Shown piece after piece: positions 14,373 through 21,460 of a stretch of 29,725 bases of DNA (positions are counted from its first letter, which is position 1; the number at the start of each line of letters is the position of its first letter). Origin of the DNA: an uncultured Oscillospiraceae bacterium (GTDB lineage Bacteria; Bacillota; Clostridia; Oscillospirales; Oscillospiraceae). The stretch lies in the NCBI GenBank assembly GCA_947628975.1, contig CANRBW010000002.1, positions 1 through 29,725 of the forward strand, written 5' to 3'. A model generated the notes under the pieces. It ran no database searches and was not told the origin of the DNA. It was given only the letters and a program-made list of their open reading frames with translations. Made by a program: the position numbers and the translations under genes.

Positions 14373-16563
14373 AAAATTTTCCATCGCCGGCTACTGCCGG
14401 ATTTCCGTGGACGAGGAGCTGGACCGGGACAACACCTCCATCGAAAACCAGAAGGCCATCATCGAGGACTTTGTGAAGCACAAATTTCCCGGCTCCACCC
14501 TGACCTTCTACGAGGACCGGGACAAGTCCGGCTACACCTTCGACCAGCGGCCAGGCTACCAGGCCATGCGCCGGGAACTGATGGGCCACAAAAAAGACAT
14601 CCTCATCATCAAGGACTTCTCCCGCTTCTCCCGGCGGAACTCCCGGGGGCTGGTGGAGCTGGAGGACCTGCGGGATGCAGGGGTGCGGATCATCTCCATC
14701 GGGGACAACATCGACTTTCCCAACGACGACGACTGGCTGAAGATCCAGTTCCAATTCCTCATCAACGAAATGCCCGTCACCGACGCCAGCAAGAAGGTGA
14801 AGTCGGTGATCCAGCGCCGCCAGCAGGACGGCCAGTGGCTCTGCGCCGCCCCCTACGGCTATATCCTCAATAAGCGCCGGGAATTTGAACTCGTCCCCAC
14901 CGAGGCAGAGATCGTTCGGGAGATCTTCCGGCTCTACATTGACGGCTGGGGCTACAAGAAGATCGCCAACCACCTCACCGACCGGGGCATCCCCACTCCC
15001 CGGATGGCCGAGCGGGAGCGGAGGGAGGCGGCCGGGGAGGCGTGCCGCCGTCCCGCCAAGCCCGTCTGGGCCATCGTGACCATACAGGGCATTTTGGACA
15101 ACGACTTTTATATCGGCACCCTCCGCCAGGGGAAGTACACCCGCGGGAAGATCAACGGCAAGGACGTGCGGCGGGACGAGGCGGAGCACATCGTCATCGA
15201 GCACCACCACCAGCCCATCCTCGACTACCGCACCTTCGCCACCGCCCGGGCCCTGCGCCAGACCCGCTCCACCGCCCACTACCGGGGACAGAAGAAGTAC
15301 GACAACGTCTATTCCGGCTTCCTGTTCTGCGGGGACTGCGGCTCCCCCATGTTCGCCATGAGTCGGCGGGATGTCAAGGACGCCTACCGCTGCGGGACGT
15401 ACCACCGCCGGGGGCTGAAGGGCTGCACCAGCCACCACATCCGGGTGGACAAGCTGGACGAACTGTTGAAGCGGTACATCCGCAAGGTCAAGGAGAACTC
15501 CGCCGCCATGCTGGACCGCCTCAACGCCGACCTGGTCAAGGAGCAGGAGGACGTGGCCGAGACGGAGCAGGCCGCCGCCCATCTGGAGGAGGTGCTGGCA
15601 GACCTGCGGGAGGAGCTGAAAGCCACCAAGCGCCAGCGCGTCCGGGACGTGATGCGCCACCCGGAGCGGGAGGAGACGCTGGAGGCGACCTACGACGAGC
15701 TGGAAGCCGACCTCCTCCGCCGGATCGAGGGCATCCAAAGCCAGATCGTCATGGCCCAGGACAAGCGCAACACCATCATCCGGGTGAACCGGGTGGCCAA
15801 GACCGCGCTGGAGGTCTTTGACGACATTCTGAACAAGCCCAAGCTGGACCGCGGCGACCTCCAGCTCCTCATCGAGAAGATCATGGTCTACGAGGACCAC
15901 ATCGAGGTTCAATTAAAGGCCGACATTGACAGCATCCTCCGCTGTGGCGAGCTGCCGGAGGAGCTGACCGGGGAGCGGCCCGAAGGGGCGGCGGCGATGG
16001 CGCCCGCCCCCATTCCCCTGGACCGGCGGGCGGCGGATGACTACGAGATCCAGATCACCCAGTCCAGCGATAGGCACGGCGACAAGGTCTTTACGGTCAA
16101 AGTCGTCAGGGAGGGCGACCCGTTGGAGATCTTTACGGATAAGGACGGTGGGGTGGTCTTCAAAAAGTACAGCCTCATGGGCGGGCTCAGCGATTTCGCC
16201 GGGCAGATGTGCGAGACCCTGGCCAAACTCTCCGGCCTCACCGCCGTCATCACCGACCGGGACGCCACCCTGGCCGTCTCCGGCGCCTCCCGGAAGGACC
16301 TGGCCGAGCGGGCGGTGAGCGAGGAGCTGGAGCGGCTGATGGAAAACCGCCAGCTCTATGTCCGTCAGCCGGACCAGACCGCCCTGCCGGTCTGCCGGGA
16401 CAGCGAGAAATTCCACATCCTGGTGTGCGCCCCCATCCTCTCCGGCGGAGACGTGCTGGGGGCGGTCCTCTTCGTGGGGGACGAGGACCGGACCCCGGAC
16501 GAGGCCGAGGTGAAGATGGTCCAGACCGCCGCCGGCTTCCTCAGCCGCCACATGGAGGCGTGA
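14365..16563 (+). CDS. Large serine recombinase, fused at its C-terminus to SpoVT
   Basis: A 732-residue frame; 582 residues are recombinase and the last 150 are SpoVT. The catalytic domain begins IAGYCRISVDEE with nucleophile Ser14; DILIIKDFSRFSRRNS supplies the conserved Arg residues. A recombinase domain follows (about 150-300), then a zinc ribbon CGDC (C322, C325) ... C343 ... C354, and a long coiled coil (about 370-475). The next part, GDLQLLIEKIMVYEDHIEV, is typical of TndX/TnpX-like proteins of conjugative transposons. Such enzymes integrate and excise elements at non-identical att sites. The frame enters spoVT at codon GAG 16111. In the circular element it would instead end with the 30 codons at 1316-1408, giving 612 residues. 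Start ATG 14365 is eight bases after GAAGGG. Whether the fused SpoVT domain changes activity is unknown. Confidence 0.92.
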   Translation: MIEKFSIAGYCRISVDEELDRDNTSIENQKAIIEDFVKHKFPGSTLTFYEDRDKSGYTFDQRPGYQAMRRELMGHKKDILIIKDFSRFSRRNSRGLVELEDLRDAGVRIISIGDNIDFPNDDDWLKIQFQFLINEMPVTDASKKVKSVIQRRQQDGQWLCAAPYGYILNKRREFELVPTEAEIVREIFRLYIDGWGYKKIANHLTDRGIPTPRMAERERREAAGEACRRPAKPVWAIVTIQGILDNDFYIGTLRQGKYTRGKINGKDVRRDEAEHIVIEHHHQPILDYRTFATARALRQTRSTAHYRGQKKYDNVYSGFLFCGDCGSPMFAMSRRDVKDAYRCGTYHRRGLKGCTSHHIRVDKLDELLKRYIRKVKENSAAMLDRLNADLVKEQEDVAETEQAAAHLEEVLADLREELKATKRQRVRDVMRHPEREETLEATYDELEADLLRRIEGIQSQIVMAQDKRNTIIRVNRVAKTALEVFDDILNKPKLDRGDLQLLIEKIMVYEDHIEVQLKADIDSILRCGELPEELTGERPEGAAAMAPAPIPLDRRAADDYEIQITQSSDRHGDKVFTVKVVREGDPLEIFTDKDGGVVFKKYSLMGGLSDFAGQMCETLAKLSGLTAVITDRDATLAVSGASRKDLAERAVSEELERLMENRQLYVRQPDQTALPVCRDSEKFHILVCAPILSGGDVLGAVLFVGDEDRTPDEAEVKMVQTAAGFLSRHMEA
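16111..16121 (+). repeat. Right junction core (attR)
   Basis: GAGGGCGACCC, direct copy of 1316-1326. The left flank carries AAAGTCGTCAG (16099-16109), which pairs 9 of 11 with CTGACAACGTT at 1331-1341; together they form the predicted attP arms. Confidence 0.85.
16111..16563 (+). pseudogene. spoVT: spoVT, 3' part, separated from its start
   Basis: From codon GAG 16111 the frame reads EGDPLEIFTDKDGGVVFKKY, the exact continuation of the SpoVT segment that breaks off at 1316-1326. The rest (LSDFAGQMCETLAKLSGLT..., LYVRQPDQTALPVC, ILVCAPILSGGDVLGAVLF) forms the second half of the AbrB hairpin and the complete GAF-like domain, ending ...FLSRHMEA with TGA at 16561-16563. No stop or frameshift is present. 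It is now translated only as the tail of the recombinase and lacks its own promoter and RBS. Full SpoVT needs precise excision of the element. spo0A lies 200 bp downstream. Confidence 0.9.
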
Positions 16564-16764
16564 GCCAAGGCGAGCGACGACGAAATCCGGCGTAAATCGT
16601 CCGAATTTTATGTAAACAGCGAGTTTTGTCGAACGATTTTTCCACTTTTTTGACTTTTCCCTGTTGCAGGAACTGTAAAAATATGGTATATTTTTCCTGC
16701 CACCGGGGCAGGGGCCGCGGGGTAAAATGGCGCGGTCCAGGCCGCCGGAAATGAGGGGAAGCAC
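16564..16764 (+). promoter_or_regulatory. spo0A upstream region with a 0A box
   Basis: Contains TGTCGAA (16627-16633), an exact Spo0A-binding box (TGNCGAA), then TTGACT (16650-16655) and an AT-rich stretch TAAAAATATGGTATATT that can hold a -10. AGGAACT at 16668-16674 resembles a sigma-H -35 element. Autoregulation by Spo0A is likely; the exact promoter is not resolved. Confidence 0.55.
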
Positions 16765-17523
16765 ATGGAACAGGATATGGTGATCGTACTGGGCGATACC
16801 TCCCAGGACTTTCAGAGCGCGCTCCGGGAGGCGGTGGAGCGGGAGCCGGGGGTCCGGCTGGCCGGGGCCACCGGGGACGGGCAGGAGCTTTTGGAGCTGG
16901 TCCGGGTCCACCGGCCGGACGCGGTGGTGCTGGACCTGGTGCTCACCGGTCTGGACGGGCTGGAGGTGCTGGCCCAGCTGGCGGACCTGCCCCAGCGGCC
17001 CCAGGCGCTGGTGGTCTCCGCCTTTCTCCACGCGGGGCTGGTGGCCCAGGTCCGGGCCCTGGGGGCGGCCTATCTGATGACCAAGCCCTGCCAGGCGGCC
17101 ACGGTGCTGGAGCGGGTCCGGCAGCTGGTCAGCGGCGCCGCCCAGGGCGGCGCTCTGGCCCCGGCGGACGAGAGCCTGGAACTTCAGGTCACCTCCATCA
17201 TCCACGAGATCGGCGTGCCCGCCCACATCAAGGGCTATCAGTACCTCCGGGAGGCCATCCGCCTGGCGGTGGAGGACATGGACGTGATCAACACCGTCAC
17301 CAAGGTCCTCTACCCCACCGTGGCCAAGCGCTTCGGCACCACCCCCAGCCGGGTGGAGCGGGCCATCCGCCACGCCATCGAGGTGGCCTGGGACCGGGGC
17401 GATCTGGAGACGCTGCAAAAATACTTCGGCTACACCGTCTCCAACGCCAAGGGCAAGCCCACCAACTCCGAGTTCATCGCCATGATCGCCGACCGCCTCC
17501 AGCTCCAGCGCAAGGAGGGGTGA
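16765..17523 (+). CDS. spo0A: Stage 0 sporulation master regulator Spo0A
   Basis: A 252-residue response regulator. The C-terminal DNA-binding domain is unmistakable: IIHEIGVPAHIKGYQYLREA, TTPSRVERAIRHAIEVAWDR and GYTVSNAKGKPTNSEFIAMI. The N-terminal receiver keeps the phospho-acceptor Asp57 (VVLDLVL) and the Lys (MTKP), but the usual acidic pair D10-D11 reads G10-D11 and the Pro after the phospho-site (IMPxLDG) is replaced (LVLTGLDG). Phosphorylated Spo0A commits the cell to sporulation by binding 0A boxes; one lies upstream of its own gene. The altered pocket may change phosphorylation kinetics or Mg2+ binding. RBS GAGGGGAA precedes ATG 16765. It is the first gene after the spoVT 3' part and ends at a strong terminator. 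Confidence 0.95.
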   Translation: MEQDMVIVLGDTSQDFQSALREAVEREPGVRLAGATGDGQELLELVRVHRPDAVVLDLVLTGLDGLEVLAQLADLPQRPQALVVSAFLHAGLVAQVRALGAAYLMTKPCQAATVLERVRQLVSGAAQGGALAPADESLELQVTSIIHEIGVPAHIKGYQYLREAIRLAVEDMDVINTVTKVLYPTVAKRFGTTPSRVERAIRHAIEVAWDRGDLETLQKYFGYTVSNAKGKPTNSEFIAMIADRLQLQRKEG

Positions 17524-17574
17524 CCGGCGCGGAGGACCCTCCGCCCAGGCACGAAATTTCAGACCACGCAAAGC

Positions 17575-17619
17575 GCCCGCCCCGCGGACCGGTACCCCGG
17601 CCCGCGGGGCGGGCTTTTT
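17575..17619. terminator. Intrinsic terminator after spo0A
   Basis: Perfect 13-bp GC stem GCCCGCCCCGCGG (17575-17587) / CCGCGGGGCGGGC (17602-17614), followed by TTTTT. It lies between spo0A and the convergent XRE gene. Confidence 0.9.
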
Positions 17620-17635
17620 CGCGGAACTTTCCAGG

Positions 17636-17980
17636 CTACTCCTCGACCCTCAGCCTCCGCATGGAGGCTTTGAGGGCCAGGATGGTGTCCACGATCAACT
17701 TGCGCTCTTTCTCCGTGCAGTCGGCGAAGATGCCCTTGATCCAGGAATCAAACTGTGGTTTGGCCTGCTCCAGCTCCAGACAGAGCAGCTCGTCTGCCGA
17801 GCAATCCAGAGCATTCAGAATATCCACAAACACCTGGAGACTAGGAATGCTGTTGCCCGTTTCAATGTGGCTGATATGGGTCACACCCACCCCAACCGCG
17901 TCGGCCAGACGCTCTTGGGTCATTTTTTGGCGCTGCCGTACAGAACGTATCCGTGCGCCAACGTCCTTATAGTCGATCAT
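17636..17980 (-). CDS. XRE-family transcriptional regulator
   Basis: A 114-residue Cro/C1-type regulator. The helix-turn-helix spans about residues 10-62: IRSVRQRQKMTQERLADAVG, then GVTHISHIETGNSIPSLQV, a canonical five-helix HTH_3 with the recognition helix VTHISHIETG. The C-terminal 45 residues (a Cys/Glu-rich helix and EKERKLIVDTILAL) probably serve dimerisation. Start at 17980 with AGGGGG upstream. It is divergent from the small gene at 18110; dyads such as ATTGTAAATGCAAT (18018-18031) and the repeated GCGCAAT (18056, 18082) lie in the shared promoter region and are likely operators, so autoregulation and control of the small gene are inferred. Confidence 0.9.
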   Translation of the reverse strand: MIDYKDVGARIRSVRQRQKMTQERLADAVGVGVTHISHIETGNSIPSLQVFVDILNALDCSADELLCLELEQAKPQFDSWIKGIFADCTEKERKLIVDTILALKASMRRLRVEE

Positions 17981-18017
17981 GGCCCAAGTACCCCCTAAAT
18001 TTTTTTGGATACTTGTA

Positions 18018-18046
18018 TTGTAAATGCAATTTGGCCGCGGTATAAT
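18018..18046 (+). promoter_or_regulatory. Promoter of the small gene divergent from the XRE regulator
   Basis: TTGTAA (18018-18023), 17-bp spacer, TATAAT (18041-18046). The -35 is overlapped by the dyad ATTG-N6-CAAT (18018-18031), a candidate operator for the divergent XRE protein. Confidence 0.7.
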
Positions 18047-18109
18047 GACTTAAAAGCGCAATAGACTTTTTAGGCCAATGCGCAATTACAGAGAAAGGAG
18101 AGATGAAAC

Positions 18110-18340
18110 ATGGCGAAACTGGACTTGAGCGCATTAGATGACTTATTTGCCAAAGGAAAAGATTTCCAGCTGACAGACACACAGTATGAGGAGAAGGTCA
18201 AGAAACCATTACCAAAAGACAACCGTTACATCAAGACAAATTCTCCTCTGGCACGCGTGGCAGCCGAACACGGTTTTACGATTACCGAAGTACTAGAACA
18301 GCCCCTCATCACCAGAACGGTGAAATTCAAAAAGAATTGA
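18110..18340 (+). CDS. Small protein of unknown function divergent from XRE regulator
   Basis: A 76-residue soluble protein (MAKLDLSALDDLFAKGKDFQ..., ending VLEQPLITRTVKFKKN) with RBS AAAGGAG before ATG 18110 and its own strong promoter. The N-terminal part could be a short helix and the C-terminal part resembles a small beta hairpin; no family is recognised. Being divergent from an XRE gene across a dyad-rich region, it could be a regulated effector or one partner of a toxin-antitoxin-like pair, but nothing in the sequence itself shows toxicity. Confidence 0.65.
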   Translation: MAKLDLSALDDLFAKGKDFQLTDTQYEEKVKKPLPKDNRYIKTNSPLARVAAEHGFTITEVLEQPLITRTVKFKKN

Positions 18341-18413
18341 CCCAAAGGCAACCGCACCGCGCTGCCTTGGTCAGCCAAGTTGAAACAAGTGAAATAAAGA
18401 AAAGGAGTGTACC

Positions 18414-18530
18414 ATGATGAAGCGTTTTGTCGCTGCTATTCTTTTCATCGCTTCCCTTAGAAATAGCGGAACGGATAGATCAAAAGGCCAGGAGTTCTCT
18501 CCCGACCTTGAAAAGCGGCGGGTCAAATGA
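18414..18530 (+). pseudogene. Short frame with a signal-peptide-like start, probably a truncated secreted protein
   Basis: Begins MMKRFVAAILFIASL after a good RBS (AAAAGGAG), like the start of an exported protein, then turns charged and stops after 38 codons. The break coincides with a decayed copy of a terminator hairpin (18484-18509), so a gene was probably truncated here. It lies directly upstream of the lipoprotein gene in the same direction. Confidence 0.4.
18484..18509 (+). terminator. Decayed copy of a GGCCGGGAG terminator
   Basis: AAGGCCAGGAG / CTCCCGACCTT with loop TTCT: the same arms and loop as the perfect terminator at 21461-21486, but with two mismatched positions. Confidence 0.45.
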
Positions 18531-18546
18531 CAGGAGGAAACAGCAG

Positions 18547-19248
18547 ATGAAAGAGATAAAACGGTTTTTTGCCCTCGCGCTGGCCTTGCTCATGGCCCTG
18601 TCCCTATGTGCCTGCGGCGGGGACAGCATGGCTGCGACGCTTGTCTCTACTGACTGGGTGGCCGTTTTAGACTATGGTGGTACCTATTCTAACCGTCAGC
18701 TTTCCTTTCAAAAAGACGGGACAGGCACATTATTATCTGATTCTGGGAAGGGCGGAGACATCACTTGGAGTGCGAAAGATGGTATCATAGAGATAGAACA
18801 GCGAATGACAGTTGATGGGGATAATGTGATTCGCAAATATACTTTTACGCTGGAAGAAGTAAATGGTTCCTACCGGCTGGTGGAGGACAATGAGGTCGAC
18901 AATAATCCTGGATATTTGATTTTTGTACCAAAGGATCTCTACGAGAGCGAAACGAAGGCAATCAAGGCGGAGCGGTTGGAAGCGGCGAGAGATTTGCCTA
19001 CGTTGACAAGCAATGAAGCGGAATTTAAGGCGAAGTATGTAGGCAAACTGTGGAGAGTTACCGGAAGAGTCAGTTATCTTAGCTCTAACTGTTGTTTTAT
19101 AAAGTCGCCTGCGTTTGAGGAAATTTGTGTCTATATGTCAACAAACGATCTTGCGCGTATAAATAATGGTAGCACCATTACTGTTGTAGGTATTCCGACA
19201 AGTAGCCGTTGCATAATTGATGCTTTCATTTCTATTTCTTATCTCTGA
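18547..19248 (+). CDS. Putative lipoprotein, function unknown
   Basis: A 233-residue exported protein with a lipoprotein signal: KRFFALALALLMALSLCACGG, lipobox cysteine near residue 22, followed by GDSMAATLVSTDW. The mature part looks like two beta-rich units: a lipocalin/META-like first half (WVAVLDYGGTYSNRQLSFQK, then GTGTLLSDSG) and a second half (KYVGKLWRVTGRVSYLSSN...) resembling an OB-fold tRNA_anti-like domain, as in several Firmicutes lipoproteins. This second assignment is tentative. Start ATG 18547 follows CAGGAGGAAA. The open frame upstream to 18427 is ignored because it lacks an RBS. AT-richer than its backbone neighbours. A terminator follows. Confidence 0.75.
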   Translation: MKEIKRFFALALALLMALSLCACGGDSMAATLVSTDWVAVLDYGGTYSNRQLSFQKDGTGTLLSDSGKGGDITWSAKDGIIEIEQRMTVDGDNVIRKYTFTLEEVNGSYRLVEDNEVDNNPGYLIFVPKDLYESETKAIKAERLEAARDLPTLTSNEAEFKAKYVGKLWRVTGRVSYLSSNCCFIKSPAFEEICVYMSTNDLARINNGSTITVVGIPTSSRCIIDAFISISYL

Positions 19249-19258
19249 GTAGACCAAA

Positions 19259-19290
19259 GGGCCGGGAGGGGACTCCCGGCCCTGGCTTTT
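19259..19290. terminator. Intrinsic terminator after the lipoprotein gene
   Basis: Perfect 10-bp stem GGGCCGGGAG (19259-19268) / CTCCCGGCCC (19273-19282), followed by TGGCTTTT. Same style as the terminators at 21461 and 18484. Confidence 0.8.
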
Positions 19291-19314
19291 CTTTGCCGGC
19301 CGCGCCGCAGGCGG

Positions 19315-19545
19315 TCAGGGGCGGTCCGCCTCGCCGTCGATGACGGCCAGGGCGCTCCGGACCATGGCGTCGATCAGCCGAAGCTGCCCCGGCGTGGCCC
19401 GCCGCTGAAGTTCCAGCAGGTCGCCGCCCCCGGCCCCGTCGCCGCCCAGCTGGTCGGCCAGCAGATAGGCGGGACTGGCCCCCAACTTGTCGCACAGCCC
19501 CACGAACAGCGGAAGACTGGGCAGCCCTGTTTCTGTCGCGGTTTT
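19315..19545 (-). pseudogene. XRE-type regulator, C-terminal part only
   Basis: Read on the reverse strand, the frame gives ETGLPSLPLFVGLCDKLGAS, then PAYLLADQLGG and LRLIDAMVRSAL: the end of an XRE helix-turn-helix (helices 4-5) and its C-terminal region, in GC-rich, chromosome-like codons. The first helices and the start codon are missing; coding character stops near 19545-19560, where the AT-rich restriction-modification segment begins. The gene was probably cut by arrival of that segment. ATG at 19503 is internal. Confidence 0.6.
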
Positions 19546-19548
19546 TCG

Positions 19549-19577
19549 TTGCGAAAGCGGCGTTGATATGATATACT
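19549..19577 (+). promoter_or_regulatory. Promoter of the restriction-modification genes
   Basis: TTGCGA (19549-19554), 17-bp spacer, TATACT (19572-19577), about 75 bp before the endonuclease start. It lies at the GC/AT boundary and was probably brought in with the genes. Confidence 0.6.
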
Positions 19578-19650
19578 TTATTTTAAGCTTGAATGGCTCT
19601 TGTTTTCTACGCCGGAATAAACCAATCCTGGATATAAAGAGGGTCAGTTT

Positions 19651-20491
19651 ATGGGATACGAAGCCGAAAAAGCAACGTTCAGCCGACAGCTGAAAGAATT
19701 TGCCGCTACTTTAGGATCAGTCATCGCCACAAACGATGAATGGACGATCCGCGGTTTTATCGACATATTCAAGAATATATACACCATTTCAACGGATACA
19801 AAAATCGTATCTAAACTCCTCGAATTACATCTGTTCCCCTGCTTTCTTTCTTTCGCAGAAAACATTGGATACGATATTGAGCTTGCTACCCATCAGAATT
19901 GGTATCCCGACCTGACCTTTCTATCTAAGGCAGATCCGCAAATCAAGTTTGCGGTAGATTTGAAGACTACATACTTATAGGGATGAAGCCTATCCGGGGT
20001 TTTGTAACGGATTTACATTAGGCTCACACGGCGAATACTTTGTAGAGCGTACAAGCACAAAGAACATACAATACCCTTATAGGGAATACAGCGGCCACTT
20101 CTGTTTGGGAATCATCTATTCTCGCGCAGTGCTGGACAAGAGCGAGGAAACGCACATATATTCCCTTGACGAATTAGGGATCATTCCACCGGTGATCAAG
20201 GACTTTTTATTCTTTGCCGAAGAAAAATGGAAGATAGCCAGCGATAAGGGCGGAAGCGGTAACACCGCAAATATCGGCAGTATTCAAAAAATTGAGGATA
20301 TTCTCAACGGCAACGGTGTATTTGCCAAAGCTGGAGAAGAATTATTCGACGACTACTGGGCCAATTTTGGCAAGCTTGAGATCCATGTGGATGGAAAGTG
20401 GAAAAAGCTGTCGTCCTTCGAGGAATATTTGCGCTATCGCGGGCTCTCACTGGCCTTAAACAACCCAAAAGCGGTAAAGAGGAAAGCGTGA
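19651..20491 (+). pseudogene. EcoRV-like type II restriction endonuclease, frameshifted
   Basis: Homologous to R.EcoRV over its length. The catalytic PD...D-x-K site is intact: YPDLTF (D87), FAVDLKTTY (D103, K105), with spacing 16 and 2 as in EcoRV D74/D90/K92. Directly after KTTY the frame meets TAG (19978-19980). The homologous sequence continues in the +1 frame from AGG 19979: EAYPGFCNGFTLGSHGEYF, NIQYPYREY, then DKGGSGNTANIGSIQ (the GSGNTxNIGSI motif of EcoRV) and DDYWANFGKLEIHVDGKWK, to TGA 20491. One extra base in 19975-19978 explains everything. As read, the enzyme is inactive. The expected target is GATATC. Start ATG 19651 after AAAGAGGG; the methylase ATG overlaps the stop by one base. 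A sequencing error is the alternative explanation. Confidence 0.85.
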
Positions 20492-21405
20492 TGAACGATA
20501 AGGTATTTGTTCCGCCGATAAAGACACAAGGGATAAAGACAAAATCGGTTCCTCTGATTCGGCAGAATGTCGTAATGGACGAAGAGTCCGTATGGATAGA
20601 GCCTTTTATGGGCTCCGGTGTGGTTGGCTTCAATCTTGAGCCGAAGCGCGCCGTATTTGCGGATATAAATCCGCATATTATAGCGTTTTATACTCAAATC
20701 AAAAACGGTGTTCTTACGCCCTACATAGTGCGTGCGTTCCTTGAGCGCGAAGGAAGGCTATTGGAGCAAAAAGATGCCGAGCACTATTATTTTATTCGAA
20801 ACCGGTTTAACCGGCAGCATGACCCGTTGGACTTTTTGTTTTTGAACCGTGCTTGCTTTAACGGAATGATGCGATTCAATAAGGATCATGACTTTAATGT
20901 TCCCTATGGACATAAGCCACAGCGATTTTCAAAAGCCTATATCACAAAAATCGTGAATCAGGTCGCCCATGTGTCGCAGTTGTTGCAAAGACATTCCTGG
21001 GAGTTTCTTTGTCAATCATTTGAACGCACGATCGTTATGGCGACGGAACGTGATTTTGTCTATTGCGATCCGCCATATATTGGCCGCCATGTAGATTATT
21101 ATGACAGTTGGGATGAAGGCTCGGAGATCGCGCTGCACACCGCGTTATGTGCCAGTAAGGCAAGGTTCATGTTGTCAACATGGGACCATAACGATTTCAG
21201 GGTAAACGAATATATCCAAACGCTATGGGGCGATTGCCAAAGGATCACGCGGGAGCATTTTTATCATGTCGGCGCAAGGGAGATAAACAGAAAACCTGTT
21301 GTGGAAGCGCTGTTGACCAACTATACGATCACCGGGGCACAGAGTCACCGGGCATTGGCGGATCCTCAGATCACACTATTTGAAATGGCGCCTGCGCTTG
21401 GTTGA
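20491..21405 (+). CDS. EcoRV-like adenine-N6 DNA methyltransferase
   Basis: A 304-residue D12-class (Dam-type) methyltransferase very close to M.EcoRV. The SAM-binding motif is EPFMGSGVVGFNL (about 37-49), FADINPHII follows, and the catalytic motif is YCDPPYIGRHVDYYDSWDEG (D193-P-P-Y). Other matches include LFLNRACFNGMMRFN, REHFYHVGA and VEALLTNY. It should methylate the first adenine of GATATC. The N-terminal MNDKVFVPPIKTQGIKTK is the family start, so ATG 20491 is secure; it overlaps the last base of the endonuclease stop codon, so translation is coupled. With the endonuclease frame broken, it would act as an orphan methylase. AT-rich compared with recG, indicating transfer. Confidence 0.93.
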   Translation: MNDKVFVPPIKTQGIKTKSVPLIRQNVVMDEESVWIEPFMGSGVVGFNLEPKRAVFADINPHIIAFYTQIKNGVLTPYIVRAFLEREGRLLEQKDAEHYYFIRNRFNRQHDPLDFLFLNRACFNGMMRFNKDHDFNVPYGHKPQRFSKAYITKIVNQVAHVSQLLQRHSWEFLCQSFERTIVMATERDFVYCDPPYIGRHVDYYDSWDEGSEIALHTALCASKARFMLSTWDHNDFRVNEYIQTLWGDCQRITREHFYHVGAREINRKPVVEALLTNYTITGAQSHRALADPQITLFEMAPALG

Positions 21406-21460
21406 TTTGTATCATTTCAAGAGCCAGGCCAGATAGACACACTTATGGAGCAATAAACCC

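Larger units (their letters stand above)
1316..16121. mobile_element. Integrative mobilizable element inserted in spoVT (about 14.8 kb)
   Basis: The borders are two direct copies of GAGGGCGACCC (1316-1326 and 16111-16121), each lying at the same codon of spoVT (E31-G-D-P). Between them is a self-consistent element: large serine recombinase at the right end, mobilization genes (RepA-like ATPase, MobC, relaxase, mobB-like gene, RhuM) and cargo at the left. No type IV secretion genes, coupling protein or phage structural genes are visible, so it would need a helper conjugative element to transfer. Cargo genes are clearly lower in GC than the spoVT/spo0A flanks. The core is the smallest shared sequence; the exact crossover lies inside it. 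Circular intermediates are predicted, not shown. Confidence 0.88.

Noticed and set aside
1316..16121. Prophage
   Set aside because: No capsid, terminase, portal, tail or lysis genes are present; the gene set is mobilization type.
15913..17571. Long reverse-strand frame over the SpoVT/Spo0A region
   Set aside because: Antisense shadow of clear genes, with no recognisable motif.
18427..18546. N-terminal extension of the lipoprotein to 273 residues
   Set aside because: It would put 40 residues before the lipoprotein signal peptide and has no RBS.
19975..19980. Programmed frameshift in the EcoRV-like gene
   Set aside because: No slippery heptamer or downstream structure is evident at the frame change, and EcoRV-type enzymes do not use frameshifting; mutation or read error is simpler.
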